From CALODP01 sp942492055 (lineage in GTDB: Bacteria > Bacteroidota > Ignavibacteria > Ignavibacteriales > Melioribacteraceae): a stretch of 64,000 nucleotides of DNA. The notes under the pieces were generated by a model that was not told the DNA's origin, searched no databases, and saw only the letters and a list, made by a program, of their open reading frames with translations. The position numbers and the translations under genes are program-made. Below are positions 45,138 to 53,120 of this stretch, one piece after another (within the stretch, counting starts at the first letter, position 1; the number at the start of each line of letters is the position of its first letter). The stretch lies in NCBI GenBank assembly GCA_942492055.1, contig CALODP010000015.1:186001-250000 (forward strand). Reading direction: 5' to 3'.

Positions 45138-45653
45138 TTATTTAACTTTGCGAATTCTTGAATTAACTATCTTTATTCCGATTAGTCCCCCTAACAAGCC
45201 GAATATTATATTAACGAAGAAATTGTTAATAACAATCGAGGTTGTATATAGCAACGAGAAACCATAGGATTGTATCTCATCGTAAACAGTGCTAAGCATT
45301 TGAAGAACTTGTTGCTTCACATCTTCCGTAACCGGAAACGAATTAATCATTTTTGATAATTCGGAATAGGCTGCTATAATATCGTTATTCTTTGTTACGA
45401 ATGTTATGAACAGTTCGAAAAAGCTACCGAATATGGCGGCGTAAAAACCTGTCATCAAACCTAGCACTACACCTTTGCGTGTCGGTAGTTCATCTTGATA
45501 GCCATTTGCCTTCATGTCCAATATAATCGAAAGATAAGCAGCGATCGGAATAATTAAGCAACATGAAAAACTTTTGGCAACAGGAACAACCTGAAGAACT
45601 CCTGCGCCAAATCCACAAATAAAGGCGGGCAAATATTTTTTGAATTGAGTCAT
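45138..45653 (-). CDS. Small membrane protein, 171 aa (DUF4199-like)
   Basis: A protein of 171 residues with about four hydrophobic segments ('YLPAFICGFGAGVLQVVPVA', 'CCLIIPIAAYLSIIL', 'GLMTGFYAAIFGSFFELFI', 'NNFFVNIIFGLLGGLIGI'). It looks like the small DUF4199-type membrane proteins of this clade, but I recognise no catalytic residue. The first codon overlaps the end of the DUF2085 gene by one base, so it is translated from the same transcript. Confidence 0.6.
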   Translation of the reverse strand: MTQFKKYLPAFICGFGAGVLQVVPVAKSFSCCLIIPIAAYLSIILDMKANGYQDELPTRKGVVLGLMTGFYAAIFGSFFELFITFVTKNNDIIAAYSELSKMINSFPVTEDVKQQVLQMLSTVYDEIQSYGFSLLYTTSIVINNFFVNIIFGLLGGLIGIKIVNSRIRKVK

Positions 45654-46105
45654 TAGTCTCTTTTATTCTCTAGTAAATAATTTTCAACACTATCGTAAAT
45701 ATATGAAATTCCGACAGAACCGAAAAGGAAACCGGTAACGAAAGAGATCAAAACCGAATATGGGTATACTCCCGAATTATAAAGGATAATATCAATGAAC
45801 ATCGGGATTGAGCCTATATACAAGGGATTTGCGGACTTTAGCTTTGGCCGATAGAATAAAAGAATAATTGAAACAACAAAGGAACCCAGATAGATACCGG
45901 CGCATCTGGCGCATACCAACGAAGGTAAACCAAGGATGTATATTAGCTTTGCTTCTTCCTGATGACATACAATACCATAGGTGAATTTCAGAAAAGGGGA
46001 AACATAAAGAAGATTATCCCAAAGGGTTGTCAAAGGGAATATGAATATTCCGACACACCATAAGGCTATCGCTGTTGTGACGATGAGTTTTATCTTACGA
46101 TTCAC
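45653..46105 (-). CDS. DUF2085 family membrane protein
   Basis: A protein of 150 residues with about four helices. The DUF2085 signature is clear: 'GIVCHQ' (about 45-50) and 'LPSLVCARCAGIYLGSF' (about 60-76), with the conserved Cys-x2-Cys and His-Gln residues that suggest metal or redox binding. Function is unknown in all members I know. It is four bases into the end of the beta-propeller gene and one base over the next gene. Confidence 0.82.
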   Translation of the reverse strand: MNRKIKLIVTTAIALWCVGIFIFPLTTLWDNLLYVSPFLKFTYGIVCHQEEAKLIYILGLPSLVCARCAGIYLGSFVVSIILLFYRPKLKSANPLYIGSIPMFIDIILYNSGVYPYSVLISFVTGFLFGSVGISYIYDSVENYLLENKRD

Positions 46106-46941
46106 TTCGATTTCTTTAGTGTGACTTTGAAAATATTTTTGTGAGTAAGATAGTATAGAGACCCTTTATATATCAACGCGTCTGTAATTTCACTTTCGGA
46201 AAAGTCAGTATTTACAGAGGTAAAGCCTTTCCCCGGATTTCGCAAATTCAGATACTTAATTTTTTCGTTATTCGAGATAACTAGTATGTCACGGAAAATA
46301 TTAACAGAGGGATTTTCCAGTCCTGTTTTAATTTTCGTAACACCGTTACCGTATTGATCGAAAATGAGTAGGAATTCTACGTTAGTCACAAAGAGCTTGT
46401 TATCTTGCGAAACGGTTATAGAATTATTCCCCTCCAACGAGTAATCGCCGTAATCATAATTTCCGAACTCACTTACGAATTCTCCTCCTGAATTTAGCTT
46501 AACAATTCGGGAGTTCTCCGAATCGTAAATGAAAATATCTCCTTGAGAAGAAGCAACACAATTCTCAGGATATGAAAAGGGGGAGGAGAGGAGCTCTGTT
46601 TTAAGGGATGAGATGTAATTCAAATCTTTGTCGAAGATTTGGATTCGGTTATTATTTTTATCGGTTACGTAAATTTTCAATTGGTCCGCGAAAACATGAA
46701 CCGGATTATCCAGCCCCTCGTTATCCCAACCGTATCCGCCGAAAGTAGCAAGTTTGTTTCCGAGAGTATCAAGTTTTGTAATTTCGGAAGTAGAATTATC
46801 CGTTACATAAATATTTCCGGATGGAGAAATAGAGAAAGAGACCGCAGACTCGAAGCTCATAAGATTATTCGGTGTTTTCGATTGCTGAGCGAAAAGGGTT
46901 TGCGAAAAAAGGATAAGTAATATATAAATTCTTAAGTTCAT
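46102..46941 (-). CDS. NHL-type six-bladed beta-propeller protein, secreted
   Basis: The start is taken at ATG 46941, where a signal peptide begins (MNLRIYILLILFSQTLFAQQ); the frame extends 17 codons upstream without support. The 279-residue product has repeated NHL-like blades such as 'AVSFSISPSGNIYVTDNSTS', 'KIYVTDKNNNRIQIFDKD' and 'CVASSQGDIFIYDSENSRI'. Such propellers bind partners at the cell surface or periplasm. It heads a four-gene minus-strand run with the three small membrane proteins. Confidence 0.78.
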   Translation of the reverse strand: MNLRIYILLILFSQTLFAQQSKTPNNLMSFESAVSFSISPSGNIYVTDNSTSEITKLDTLGNKLATFGGYGWDNEGLDNPVHVFADQLKIYVTDKNNNRIQIFDKDLNYISSLKTELLSSPFSYPENCVASSQGDIFIYDSENSRIVKLNSGGEFVSEFGNYDYGDYSLEGNNSITVSQDNKLFVTNVEFLLIFDQYGNGVTKIKTGLENPSVNIFRDILVISNNEKIKYLNLRNPGKGFTSVNTDFSESEITDALIYKGSLYYLTHKNIFKVTLKKSK

Positions 46942-47013
46942 GAAATAAATATAGGAATAAAGTAATCTTTTGAAAAGGATTTGCGCAATCATTCAATAAA
47001 ACTTAGGTTAAAA

Positions 47014-47169
47014 AATTGGCAAAAGAAAAAAACGAGGCTTCGGAAGAGGAAAAATCAAGCAAACCTGAAAAAATATCCCCCACGAATCGGTAATCCGAAA
47101 AACCCCTTCCTTGAAGCGATAAAAAAGGAAAGAGTAGTAGAGTATAAGGGGAAAATGTACCGCAAATAG
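47014..47169 (+). pseudogene. Small lysine-rich gene, second copy, decayed by a frame break
   Basis: A first frame (TTG 47014) reads 'AKEKNEASEEEKSSKPEKIS' and ends; another reads 'RIGNPKNPFLEAIKKERVV' and ends with 'EYKGKMYRK' at 47169. Dropping one C from the CCCCC run near 47083 joins them into one protein of about 50 residues. The same tail is recognisable at 2848-2930 with a different break. The 21-bp array starts 25 bases after the stop. No family is known to me. Confidence 0.4.
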
Positions 47170-47193
47170 ACGTATATCCTATTTTGTAACATA

Positions 47194-47370
47194 TATCTAG
47201 TAAATTGTAACACGTATCTAGTAAATTGTAACACGTATCTAATAAAGTGCATCACATATCTGATAAATTGCAACACATATCTGGTAAATCGCATCACATA
47301 TCTAGTAAATTGTAACACATATCCGGTAAAGTACATCATATATCTAATAAAATGTAACACCTATCTGGTA
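47194..47370. repeat. Tandem array, 21-bp unit, family A copy 2, cut by IS21
   Basis: Units start at 47194, 47215, 47236, 47257, 47278, 47299, 47320, 47341 and 47362, exactly 21 bases apart. The ninth unit is cut at 47370 by the left end of the IS21-type element. The upstream flank (from about 47111) matches the flank of the array at 2951 closely. Confidence 0.9.
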
Positions 47371-47424
47371 TGTTAATTCCAGCCGAAAACTGACCAATAT
47401 TCCAGACAAAATTGACCAGTACAA

Positions 47425-48171
47425 TTATTTATTATGCACCATGTTTCTTAATCTAAAACTTTTTCCGTTAATAAAAAACGGATAACTGTGGTGGAGCAAT
47501 CTGTCTAAAATAGCTGCAGCCACAACATCATCATTGAAAATCTCTCCCCACTGCTCGAAAGCCTTATTTGAAGTAACAATAATAGATCCCCTTTCATATC
47601 TTTTGGCCACTAACTGGAAAAAGAGTTTAGCTGTTTGCTTGCTTAGGGAAAGATATCCGAGTTCATCGATAATAAGTAAATCAAGTCTCCCGAGAGATTC
47701 GAGCTTTGCGTTTAGAGTATTGGATATCTCTGCCGCAGCCAATTCCTCGGTTAGTTTCTCTGCGGAGTAAAAGAGAACTCTCATTCTGGCTTCAATGGCC
47801 TTAATCCCCAAAGCGATTGCCAGATGTGTTTTTCCTACCCCGGGAGGGCCTAAGAACAATACGTTTTTCCCTTTGGAGATAAACTCCAGATTAGCCAGTT
47901 CTCTTATTAGTTGCTCGTTTATCTTCGGTTGAAAAGAAAAATCGAATTCGTCCAGTTTCTTAATCTGTGAAAAGTTCGCCATTCTCATTTTTCTGTTGAC
48001 CGATCTCTCATATTTAGCGATAACTTGTTCTTCCAACAGCCTTGCCAAGTATTCACGGAAGCTCATTTTTGCTTTGGCCGCTTTTTCCGCTTCGATAATG
48101 TAAATCTCCTTAATCCTCTCCAGAGCGAGTGTTTTCATGTGTTCTTCCATTCTGTCGTTTCCCATTTTCAC
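47425..48171 (-). CDS. istB: IS21-type ATP-binding helper protein IstB
   Basis: A AAA+ ATPase of 248 residues with Walker A 'GPPGVGKTH' (about 108-116) and Walker B 'LLIIDELGYL' (about 170-179), and the 'RYERGSIIVTSN' sensor region. IstB helps the IstA transposase choose and cut targets. Normal length for the family. It follows istA by 15 bases on the same transcript, with an AGGAGA ribosome site. Confidence 0.93.
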   Translation of the reverse strand: MKMGNDRMEEHMKTLALERIKEIYIIEAEKAAKAKMSFREYLARLLEEQVIAKYERSVNRKMRMANFSQIKKLDEFDFSFQPKINEQLIRELANLEFISKGKNVLFLGPPGVGKTHLAIALGIKAIEARMRVLFYSAEKLTEELAAAEISNTLNAKLESLGRLDLLIIDELGYLSLSKQTAKLFFQLVAKRYERGSIIVTSNKAFEQWGEIFNDDVVAAAILDRLLHHSYPFFINGKSFRLRNMVHNK

Positions 48172-48186
48172 TTCTCCTTACTTAGG

Positions 48187-49641
48187 TTAAAAGTTGAATT
48201 GATACTCCTTAAGGTCTCTTTTTATATCCTTGTTCGGGTAGTTTTCTTTGAGTCTCATATTTTCTATGATAATTGTTCTCTCACAGTTCTTTTCCAGATA
48301 ACCGGATATGAAGGAAAAATGAAAGACGTTATATTCCATCGCCTTTTTCAGTGCCGAAAGAAAATCTTCCGCGCAATAGAATTTCGAGAGTTCCATAATG
48401 TATCGCAATTGGTATCCGCTGTTGTATCTTTTCTGCGCATACAGTTTTTTCAAGAACAAAGATTGATCGGGGAATTTCTCCATAAACTCTTTCGACAAGC
48501 GTTGAAAATTGCCCTTCGTAGTGTTATTCCCTCTGTAGTGCTCATCCTTAATGGTTACGTTCCCTTTTCCTAAAGAGAGTCTGTGGGAGGCTACTTTCTT
48601 GTTGGCTTGTGAGTAGATCTCGATATAGTACCCTTGTGATATCTTTATCCATACTTGCTTTCCGGCAAAAGCCCATGGCACCGAGTATCTGTTCCCATTG
48701 TAAGAGATCAGACAATCGTAGCTTACTTTTCTTATCTCTTCTTTTATCCCCACATAACGACATGATGGCAGATTCATTAGGGAAGCCCTCTCCTTGGCAA
48801 ACACCGTTTCCGGTTTTTGCTTAATTACCGAATGAAGCTCGTTATTGACCCGATTCTGAAACTCTTTCAGTTTTGAGCATAACTCTTCAAAGCTACTAAA
48901 GGTATTTCCGTCGATGAAATGGTCTTCTATATAGGCGAACGGTTTTTCGACTTTCCCTTTGGACCACGGATGACTTGGCATCGAACGACTTGGAGCGAAC
49001 CCGTAATGACCGCAAAAGTGAAGATATCTTGGATTCCACCGCCAGTTATCCTTTGAATGAATTGTTATGAAAACTCTCGCGTTATCGGTTTGGACTCTTT
49101 GACATACTCCTCCGGAGGCTTGAAGACATCTTTCGAACGCTTCAAATACTGCCCCTTGATTCTCCGACAAGGATACTTCCAATATTTTATAGCGACTAAA
49201 ACCGTAGATATATTGATATATGTAGATTTTTGCCCGTGCCCCTCCGATTAAAACAGTATATGGGCTCCAGTCGAACTGACCTTGTTCCCCGGGAGCTGTC
49301 TCGTATGGTTGAAATGTTTTCTTGGAAGTCTGTTTTATTTTCCCGAGATAATAATAAAAGCTGCTTCTGCTGCCGGTGTAACCTTTACTCCTTATCTCAT
49401 AGAGAATCCGGGAGCCCCGATATCTCTTAATGTTAGACATCTCAAAGATCAATTCCGTAAAGGGAGACAAGGAGTCACTTATTGACTCTTTCCGGACGTA
49501 CTCCGGAGGACTCTCTTTTGACAAGGCTTTTTTTACGGTGTTATGACTTAAGCCCAATATCCGACCTATCTCACGTAGACTCATTCCCGGATTTTTGGAT
49601 CGTAGATTTTTGATTGTTACCCAGTCTTCCATACTGATCAC
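48187..49641 (-). CDS. istA: IS21-family transposase IstA
   Basis: A protein of 484 residues, start GTG 49641 with AGGAGG eight bases upstream (ATG 49632 possible). It has an N-terminal helix-turn-helix ('SLREIGRILGLSHNTVKKAL'). An RNase H-like integrase core follows with 'GQFDWSP', 'QTDNARVF' and 'GKVEKPFAYIEDHFI' carrying the D, D, E triad. The rest ends in a basic, Tyr-rich C-terminal part. It cuts and joins the element's ends. The frame is uninterrupted, so the element may be active. Confidence 0.93.
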   Translation of the reverse strand: MISMEDWVTIKNLRSKNPGMSLREIGRILGLSHNTVKKALSKESPPEYVRKESISDSLSPFTELIFEMSNIKRYRGSRILYEIRSKGYTGSRSSFYYYLGKIKQTSKKTFQPYETAPGEQGQFDWSPYTVLIGGARAKIYIYQYIYGFSRYKILEVSLSENQGAVFEAFERCLQASGGVCQRVQTDNARVFITIHSKDNWRWNPRYLHFCGHYGFAPSRSMPSHPWSKGKVEKPFAYIEDHFIDGNTFSSFEELCSKLKEFQNRVNNELHSVIKQKPETVFAKERASLMNLPSCRYVGIKEEIRKVSYDCLISYNGNRYSVPWAFAGKQVWIKISQGYYIEIYSQANKKVASHRLSLGKGNVTIKDEHYRGNNTTKGNFQRLSKEFMEKFPDQSLFLKKLYAQKRYNSGYQLRYIMELSKFYCAEDFLSALKKAMEYNVFHFSFISGYLEKNCERTIIIENMRLKENYPNKDIKRDLKEYQFNF

Positions 49642-49813
49642 CTTTTTTCCCTCCTGAGTTTTGTCTACTCAGGATAACTCTATTTTCTCTTTTTTCCTCT
49701 GGTCACTTTTCAGTTGGATTTTTGGTCACTTTTCAGTTGGACAAAACAGTTCCTTTTCTTTTTCCTGTAGAGTAGAGCCGGCCAGAGATTAAACCTCAAG
49801 CCAGCCCCCTCGT

Positions 49814-49849
49814 CAAACCGTACGTGCGGTTTTCCCGCATACGGCTTTC
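49814..49849 (-). ncRNA. Group II intron domain V
   Basis: A 34-36 base hairpin with the catalytic AGC triad, a GAAA-type tetraloop and the strand ending GTACGGTT. It is the most conserved part of the ribozyme. Confidence 0.85.
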
Positions 49850-49859
49850 CTGATCACCT

Positions 49860-51248
49860 TCATTCACCCGCAAAGGTTGGTCGTCTTCCGGAAGTAGCGT
49901 ATGGTTTTATAAGTCCGTACTTCTTAACTAATATGTTAAATGCCTGCTGACGATACAAGCGCGACTTCCTTTGACTCTTCCGATTAAAGTATCTGTGTAA
50001 TCTCATTCTCAGATAGTCTTCCAGTTTCTTCAATGAGTTTTGTGGGTAGCTTACCTTTTCAATTTTGTAATAGTTTATCCAACCGTTCAGTATCGGATTT
50101 AACTCTTTGACCAAAGCTTCTACCTTAAAGTGTCCTGTCTTTTTCAGCTTTCTGCTTATTTTCATTCTAAGCTTTTTCTCTGATTCCGGTTTGGGGATAA
50201 TATTCCAGTATTTCGTACCGGCAACAACCAGACTTCTATCCCATCTAAATCTAAACCCCAGAAAATCAAAACATTCACTCTTGGCATCAATCAACTTTGT
50301 TTTACTATCGTTGATCCGAAGCTCCATCTTAGACAAATAATACTCTACTTGTGTTATTAACTCTTTCGGTATTCTCTTTCCCAACAGAATGAAGTCATCG
50401 GCGTATCTGATCATCTTCACACCTTGCCGAGAAAAGATTCCATCCGTTTTATTAACAATGCGGTCCAGTAAATTCATATAGATGTTAGCTAACAATGGGG
50501 AAATCACGCCTCCTTGAGGAGTTCCCATATTGTTTTTCTTCCCACCGGTATATCGTCCGTCCTCTTCAACTATAGGGACTTTCAACCATAGTTTAATTAT
50601 GTGGAGTATACTAGGGTCAGCTATACGTTCCTTTAATGCTATCATTAACTTATCGTGTGGGATAGTATCAAAGTATTTACTTAAATCGGCATCATAAACA
50701 ACATGGTTGCCTTGTCTGAGGTTATTCCGAACTTCTGTTATTGCGTCTTTGGCCGACTTCTTTGGTCTGAACCCATAAGAGGAATCATCAAAGTCAGCTT
50801 CAAACAGAGGTTCTATTACTATCTTGACAGCTTGTTGAGCTACTCTATCTCTAATTACGGGTAAGCCTAACGGTCGTTTCCCTCCGTTCGGCTTCTCGAT
50901 CCATACTCGTTTAACCGGCTTTGGAAGATATGTTCGCTTTCTCAAATCTTCGGATAGTTCATCCAAAAACTTTTGAACGCCATACTTCTCAATGTCAGTA
51001 AAACTGATTCCGTCTACTCCGGGTGCGCCTTTCTTCTTTTTGCACCTTTTGTAACTTTCCTCGAGTATGTACTTTAGAAATATTTTATCGTACAACACAT
51101 AATACTTTCTCTCTTTTTCCAGCTTTGCCGATAAATATAGCTTTAGTTGTAATAATCGGACTCTTTCCCGAGAATTGAGATCTTTGCGTTTCTGTAGCTT
51201 AAGATTATCCAATTCTCTTTGCAATCTCTCTTGATTACTGTTATTCAT
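49860..51248 (-). CDS. ltrA: Group II intron reverse transcriptase/maturase
   Basis: The start is taken at ATG 51248 after AAGGA; the open frame reaches 51350 but that part lies in intron RNA structure. The 462-residue protein has the RT fingers and palm: 'GAPGVDGISFTDIE', 'YLPKPVKRVWIEKP', 'DADLSKYFDTIPHDKL', 'NNMGTPQGGVISPLLANIYM' and the active-site YADD (about 281-284). A thumb and a GIIM maturase domain ('GWINYYKI') follow. No HNH endonuclease follows, so it resembles endonuclease-free maturases. It splices and moves the intron. Confidence 0.92.
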   Translation of the reverse strand: MNNSNQERLQRELDNLKLQKRKDLNSRERVRLLQLKLYLSAKLEKERKYYVLYDKIFLKYILEESYKRCKKKKGAPGVDGISFTDIEKYGVQKFLDELSEDLRKRTYLPKPVKRVWIEKPNGGKRPLGLPVIRDRVAQQAVKIVIEPLFEADFDDSSYGFRPKKSAKDAITEVRNNLRQGNHVVYDADLSKYFDTIPHDKLMIALKERIADPSILHIIKLWLKVPIVEEDGRYTGGKKNNMGTPQGGVISPLLANIYMNLLDRIVNKTDGIFSRQGVKMIRYADDFILLGKRIPKELITQVEYYLSKMELRINDSKTKLIDAKSECFDFLGFRFRWDRSLVVAGTKYWNIIPKPESEKKLRMKISRKLKKTGHFKVEALVKELNPILNGWINYYKIEKVSYPQNSLKKLEDYLRMRLHRYFNRKSQRKSRLYRQQAFNILVKKYGLIKPYATSGRRPTFAGE

Positions 51249-51720
51249 CAATTCCTTGATCTCCCTATTTCTAAATTCGTTATAACCAGTAGTGTTCCTT
51301 CCCTCCACGCAAGTTATGTTGTCTTGCGTATCAACAGTACTACGACACATCCGCCACCCTCATCCTATAGATCGTCATATCTATATCAGTTAGGGCTTCC
51401 CAAGTTCATGCGCTACCTTTATCATGCACGCCATCCCATCATACCCCGTGCAGCCGTATTGTTGCAAATTGCCGTTGCTTCACAATACGTAACAGACTTC
51501 ATCAACACAGGCAGACTGGTCACTGCAGGTCAGAGTAACGAGGCCTAACTGGGTTCATTTGCATTACGGCTTACATGATCGCTCAATATGAACTTAGTAC
51601 AATTTGTTTCCTCCTTGCACCTCATAAGAGCTTCAAGCTGAACGGCAAATTGGCTTGTGTAACTTTTTCATTTTACATAGGTATTCATTTATTATTAAAA
51701 CGCACGCTTCTTGGCGTACC

Positions 51721-52013
51721 AGTGCCCTCTGTGGTGAACCGTTCTTTCCTTGTTCTTGCTTTTCTTGGTTCCTCGCTCTTGCTCTGGTCACTGAGCTTGT
51801 CGAAGTGTTCTCTGTGCTCTCAGTGCCCTCTGTGGTGAACCGTTCTTTTCTTGTTCATGCTTTCCGTGGTTCCTCGCTCTTGCTCTGGTCACTGAGCTTG
51901 TCGAAGTGTTCTCTGTGTTCTCAGTGCCCTCTGTGGTGAACCGTTCTTTCCTTGTTCTTGCTTTCCGTGGTTCCTAGCTCTTGCTCTGTTCGAAGTGGCA
52001 CCGTGGTGAGAAT
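51721..52013. repeat. 101-bp tandem repeats of CTCTGTGG type (2.9 copies)
   Basis: The phrase AGTGCCCTCTGTGGTGAACC starts at 51721, 51822 and 51923, 101 bases apart. Each full unit also holds CACTGAGCTTGTCGAAGTG, the reverse of a short insert in the family B array at 26.2 kb. The frame open through it gives a nonsense peptide (SVVNRSFLV...). The 5' exon of the group II intron starts right beside it. Nothing else lies in the gap to 52067 except a terminator. Confidence 0.85.
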
Positions 52014-52028
52014 GGTAGGTTACTACTA

Positions 52029-52060
52029 AATAAGAAAGGCCGGTCGCTTGGCAACCGACC
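52029..52060 (-). terminator. Rho-independent terminator of cydAB
   Basis: On the minus strand GGTCG, a mismatch and TTG face CAA and CGACC, followed by GGCCTTTCTTATTT. It starts about 8 bases after the cydB stop. Confidence 0.65.
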
Positions 52061-52067
52061 CGTTAGT

Positions 52068-53096
52068 TTAATAACTCATTGCGTTTAACTTTACTTTTCC
52101 GCGGAATATCCAATAGATGCTTATAGTGTAAGCCAACACAAAAGGAATTCCTATAATCGCCATTGTTAACATTATTCCCAATGTTTTTTGGGAAGAAGCG
52201 GCGTTGTATATAGTAAGGCTATGTTCCGGCATCGGGCTCGAGAGAACAATATTAGGGAATAACCCTATAGCGAAGAGAGTAAGCAACGCTAGAATAGAAG
52301 CGCAAGAAGAGAGGAACGCTCTGAATTCACGCCTGTGGTGAATTTCCCTCGGGATGTTGGCAATTGCCAGCATATTTAATAATGCCACAACAAAAAGAAT
52401 CGGTTCGGATGTGAAATGCCTCGTCATATGAGGGACGTATATCAGAGTAGCCATCGTTGTAGTGATGTAGCAAATCACAAAAAATATAATCGAGTTGTTC
52501 ACCCACCCTTTAACAGTTCGTTGTAATTCCCCCTCTGTTTTCATTGTCGCGTAGATAGTTCCGTGCATAATAAAGAGAGCTACCGTTGTTATTCCTACCA
52601 TTATGGCGTACGGATTTAGTAGGGAAAGGAAAGAACCAGCGTATTCCATATCCGCGCCGACAGGTACCCCGATTATGATATTCCCCAGTGCTACCCCCAT
52701 CAACAAAGCGATAAGGATGCTCGAAATCGAAAAAGCGCGATCCCACATAGTTCGCCACCAAACCATCGGTTGTTTACTTCGGAACTCAATTGCCACGGCT
52801 CTGAAAATCAGTCCGAAAAGGAGCAACATAAAAGCGGTATAGAATCCGGAAAAGACAGTAGCGTAAACATGCGGAAAAGCCGCGAACAGGGCTCCACCGC
52901 CGGTAACTAACCAGACTTCGTTTCCATCCCAAACCGGCCCGATTGAATTTATCATAATTCTTCTGTTGGTATCTCCCTTCACAAAAAGGTGAATAGCTCC
53001 GACCCCGAGATCGAACCCGTCGAGAATAGCGTAGCCGGAGAGGAGAACCCCTATTAGTATAAACCAAATTGTATTTAAGTCGAGAGTGAATTCCAT
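52068..53096 (-). CDS. cydB: Cytochrome bd ubiquinol oxidase subunit II
   Basis: A membrane protein of 342 residues with about nine helices. Family marks include 'LSGYAILDGFDLGVGAIHL' (about 19-37), 'IGPVWDGNEVWLVTGGGALFAAFP' in the next helix pair and 'WRTMWDRAFSISSI'. CydB has the same fold as CydA but lacks the quinol site. With CydA it forms the high-affinity terminal oxidase that reduces oxygen to water at low oxygen. It starts 24 bases after cydA; no small cydX frame is evident after it. Confidence 0.95.
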   Translation of the reverse strand: MEFTLDLNTIWFILIGVLLSGYAILDGFDLGVGAIHLFVKGDTNRRIMINSIGPVWDGNEVWLVTGGGALFAAFPHVYATVFSGFYTAFMLLLFGLIFRAVAIEFRSKQPMVWWRTMWDRAFSISSILIALLMGVALGNIIIGVPVGADMEYAGSFLSLLNPYAIMVGITTVALFIMHGTIYATMKTEGELQRTVKGWVNNSIIFFVICYITTTMATLIYVPHMTRHFTSEPILFVVALLNMLAIANIPREIHHRREFRAFLSSCASILALLTLFAIGLFPNIVLSSPMPEHSLTIYNAASSQKTLGIMLTMAIIGIPFVLAYTISIYWIFRGKVKLNAMSY

Positions 53097-53120
53097 ATTA
53101 ACTCCGAAATTAATGTTCTA

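Larger units (their letters stand above)
47371..49748 (-). mobile_element. IS21-family insertion sequence (istA, istB), 2.38 kb
   Basis: The ends are imperfect inverted repeats. The left end begins TGTTAATTCCAG, and the right end, read inward on the minus strand, begins TGTTTTGTCCAA. Both have internal copies of a (G/C)TGACCA motif (two each), as in IS21 ends with multiple transposase sites. The length of about 2,378 bases is typical. No matching target duplication is seen (TGGTA on the left, GTTCC on the right), so one side has been rearranged or the ends are set wrongly by a base or two. Both genes look intact. Confidence 0.85.
49767..51705 (-). mobile_element. Group II intron with reverse transcriptase, 1.94 kb
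   Basis: On the minus strand the 5' end is GTGCG (51705-51701) and the 3' end is CTAC (49767). A domain V hairpin lies at 49849-49814: AGCCGTATGCGG, a GAAA-type loop and CCGCACGTACGGTT, with the AGC triad and the GTACGG side. A domain VI-like stem follows, then the end. 5' parts such as 'AACTTGGGAAGCCCTA' (near 51405) fit domain I. The ribozyme and its encoded protein both look complete. The 3' exon is only 18 bases long before the IS21 end. Confidence 0.82.

Noticed and set aside
51575..51939. Frames of 87 and 94 residues in the 101-bp repeats
   Set aside because: They translate tandem repeats and overlap the 5' end of the group II intron; no start signals.
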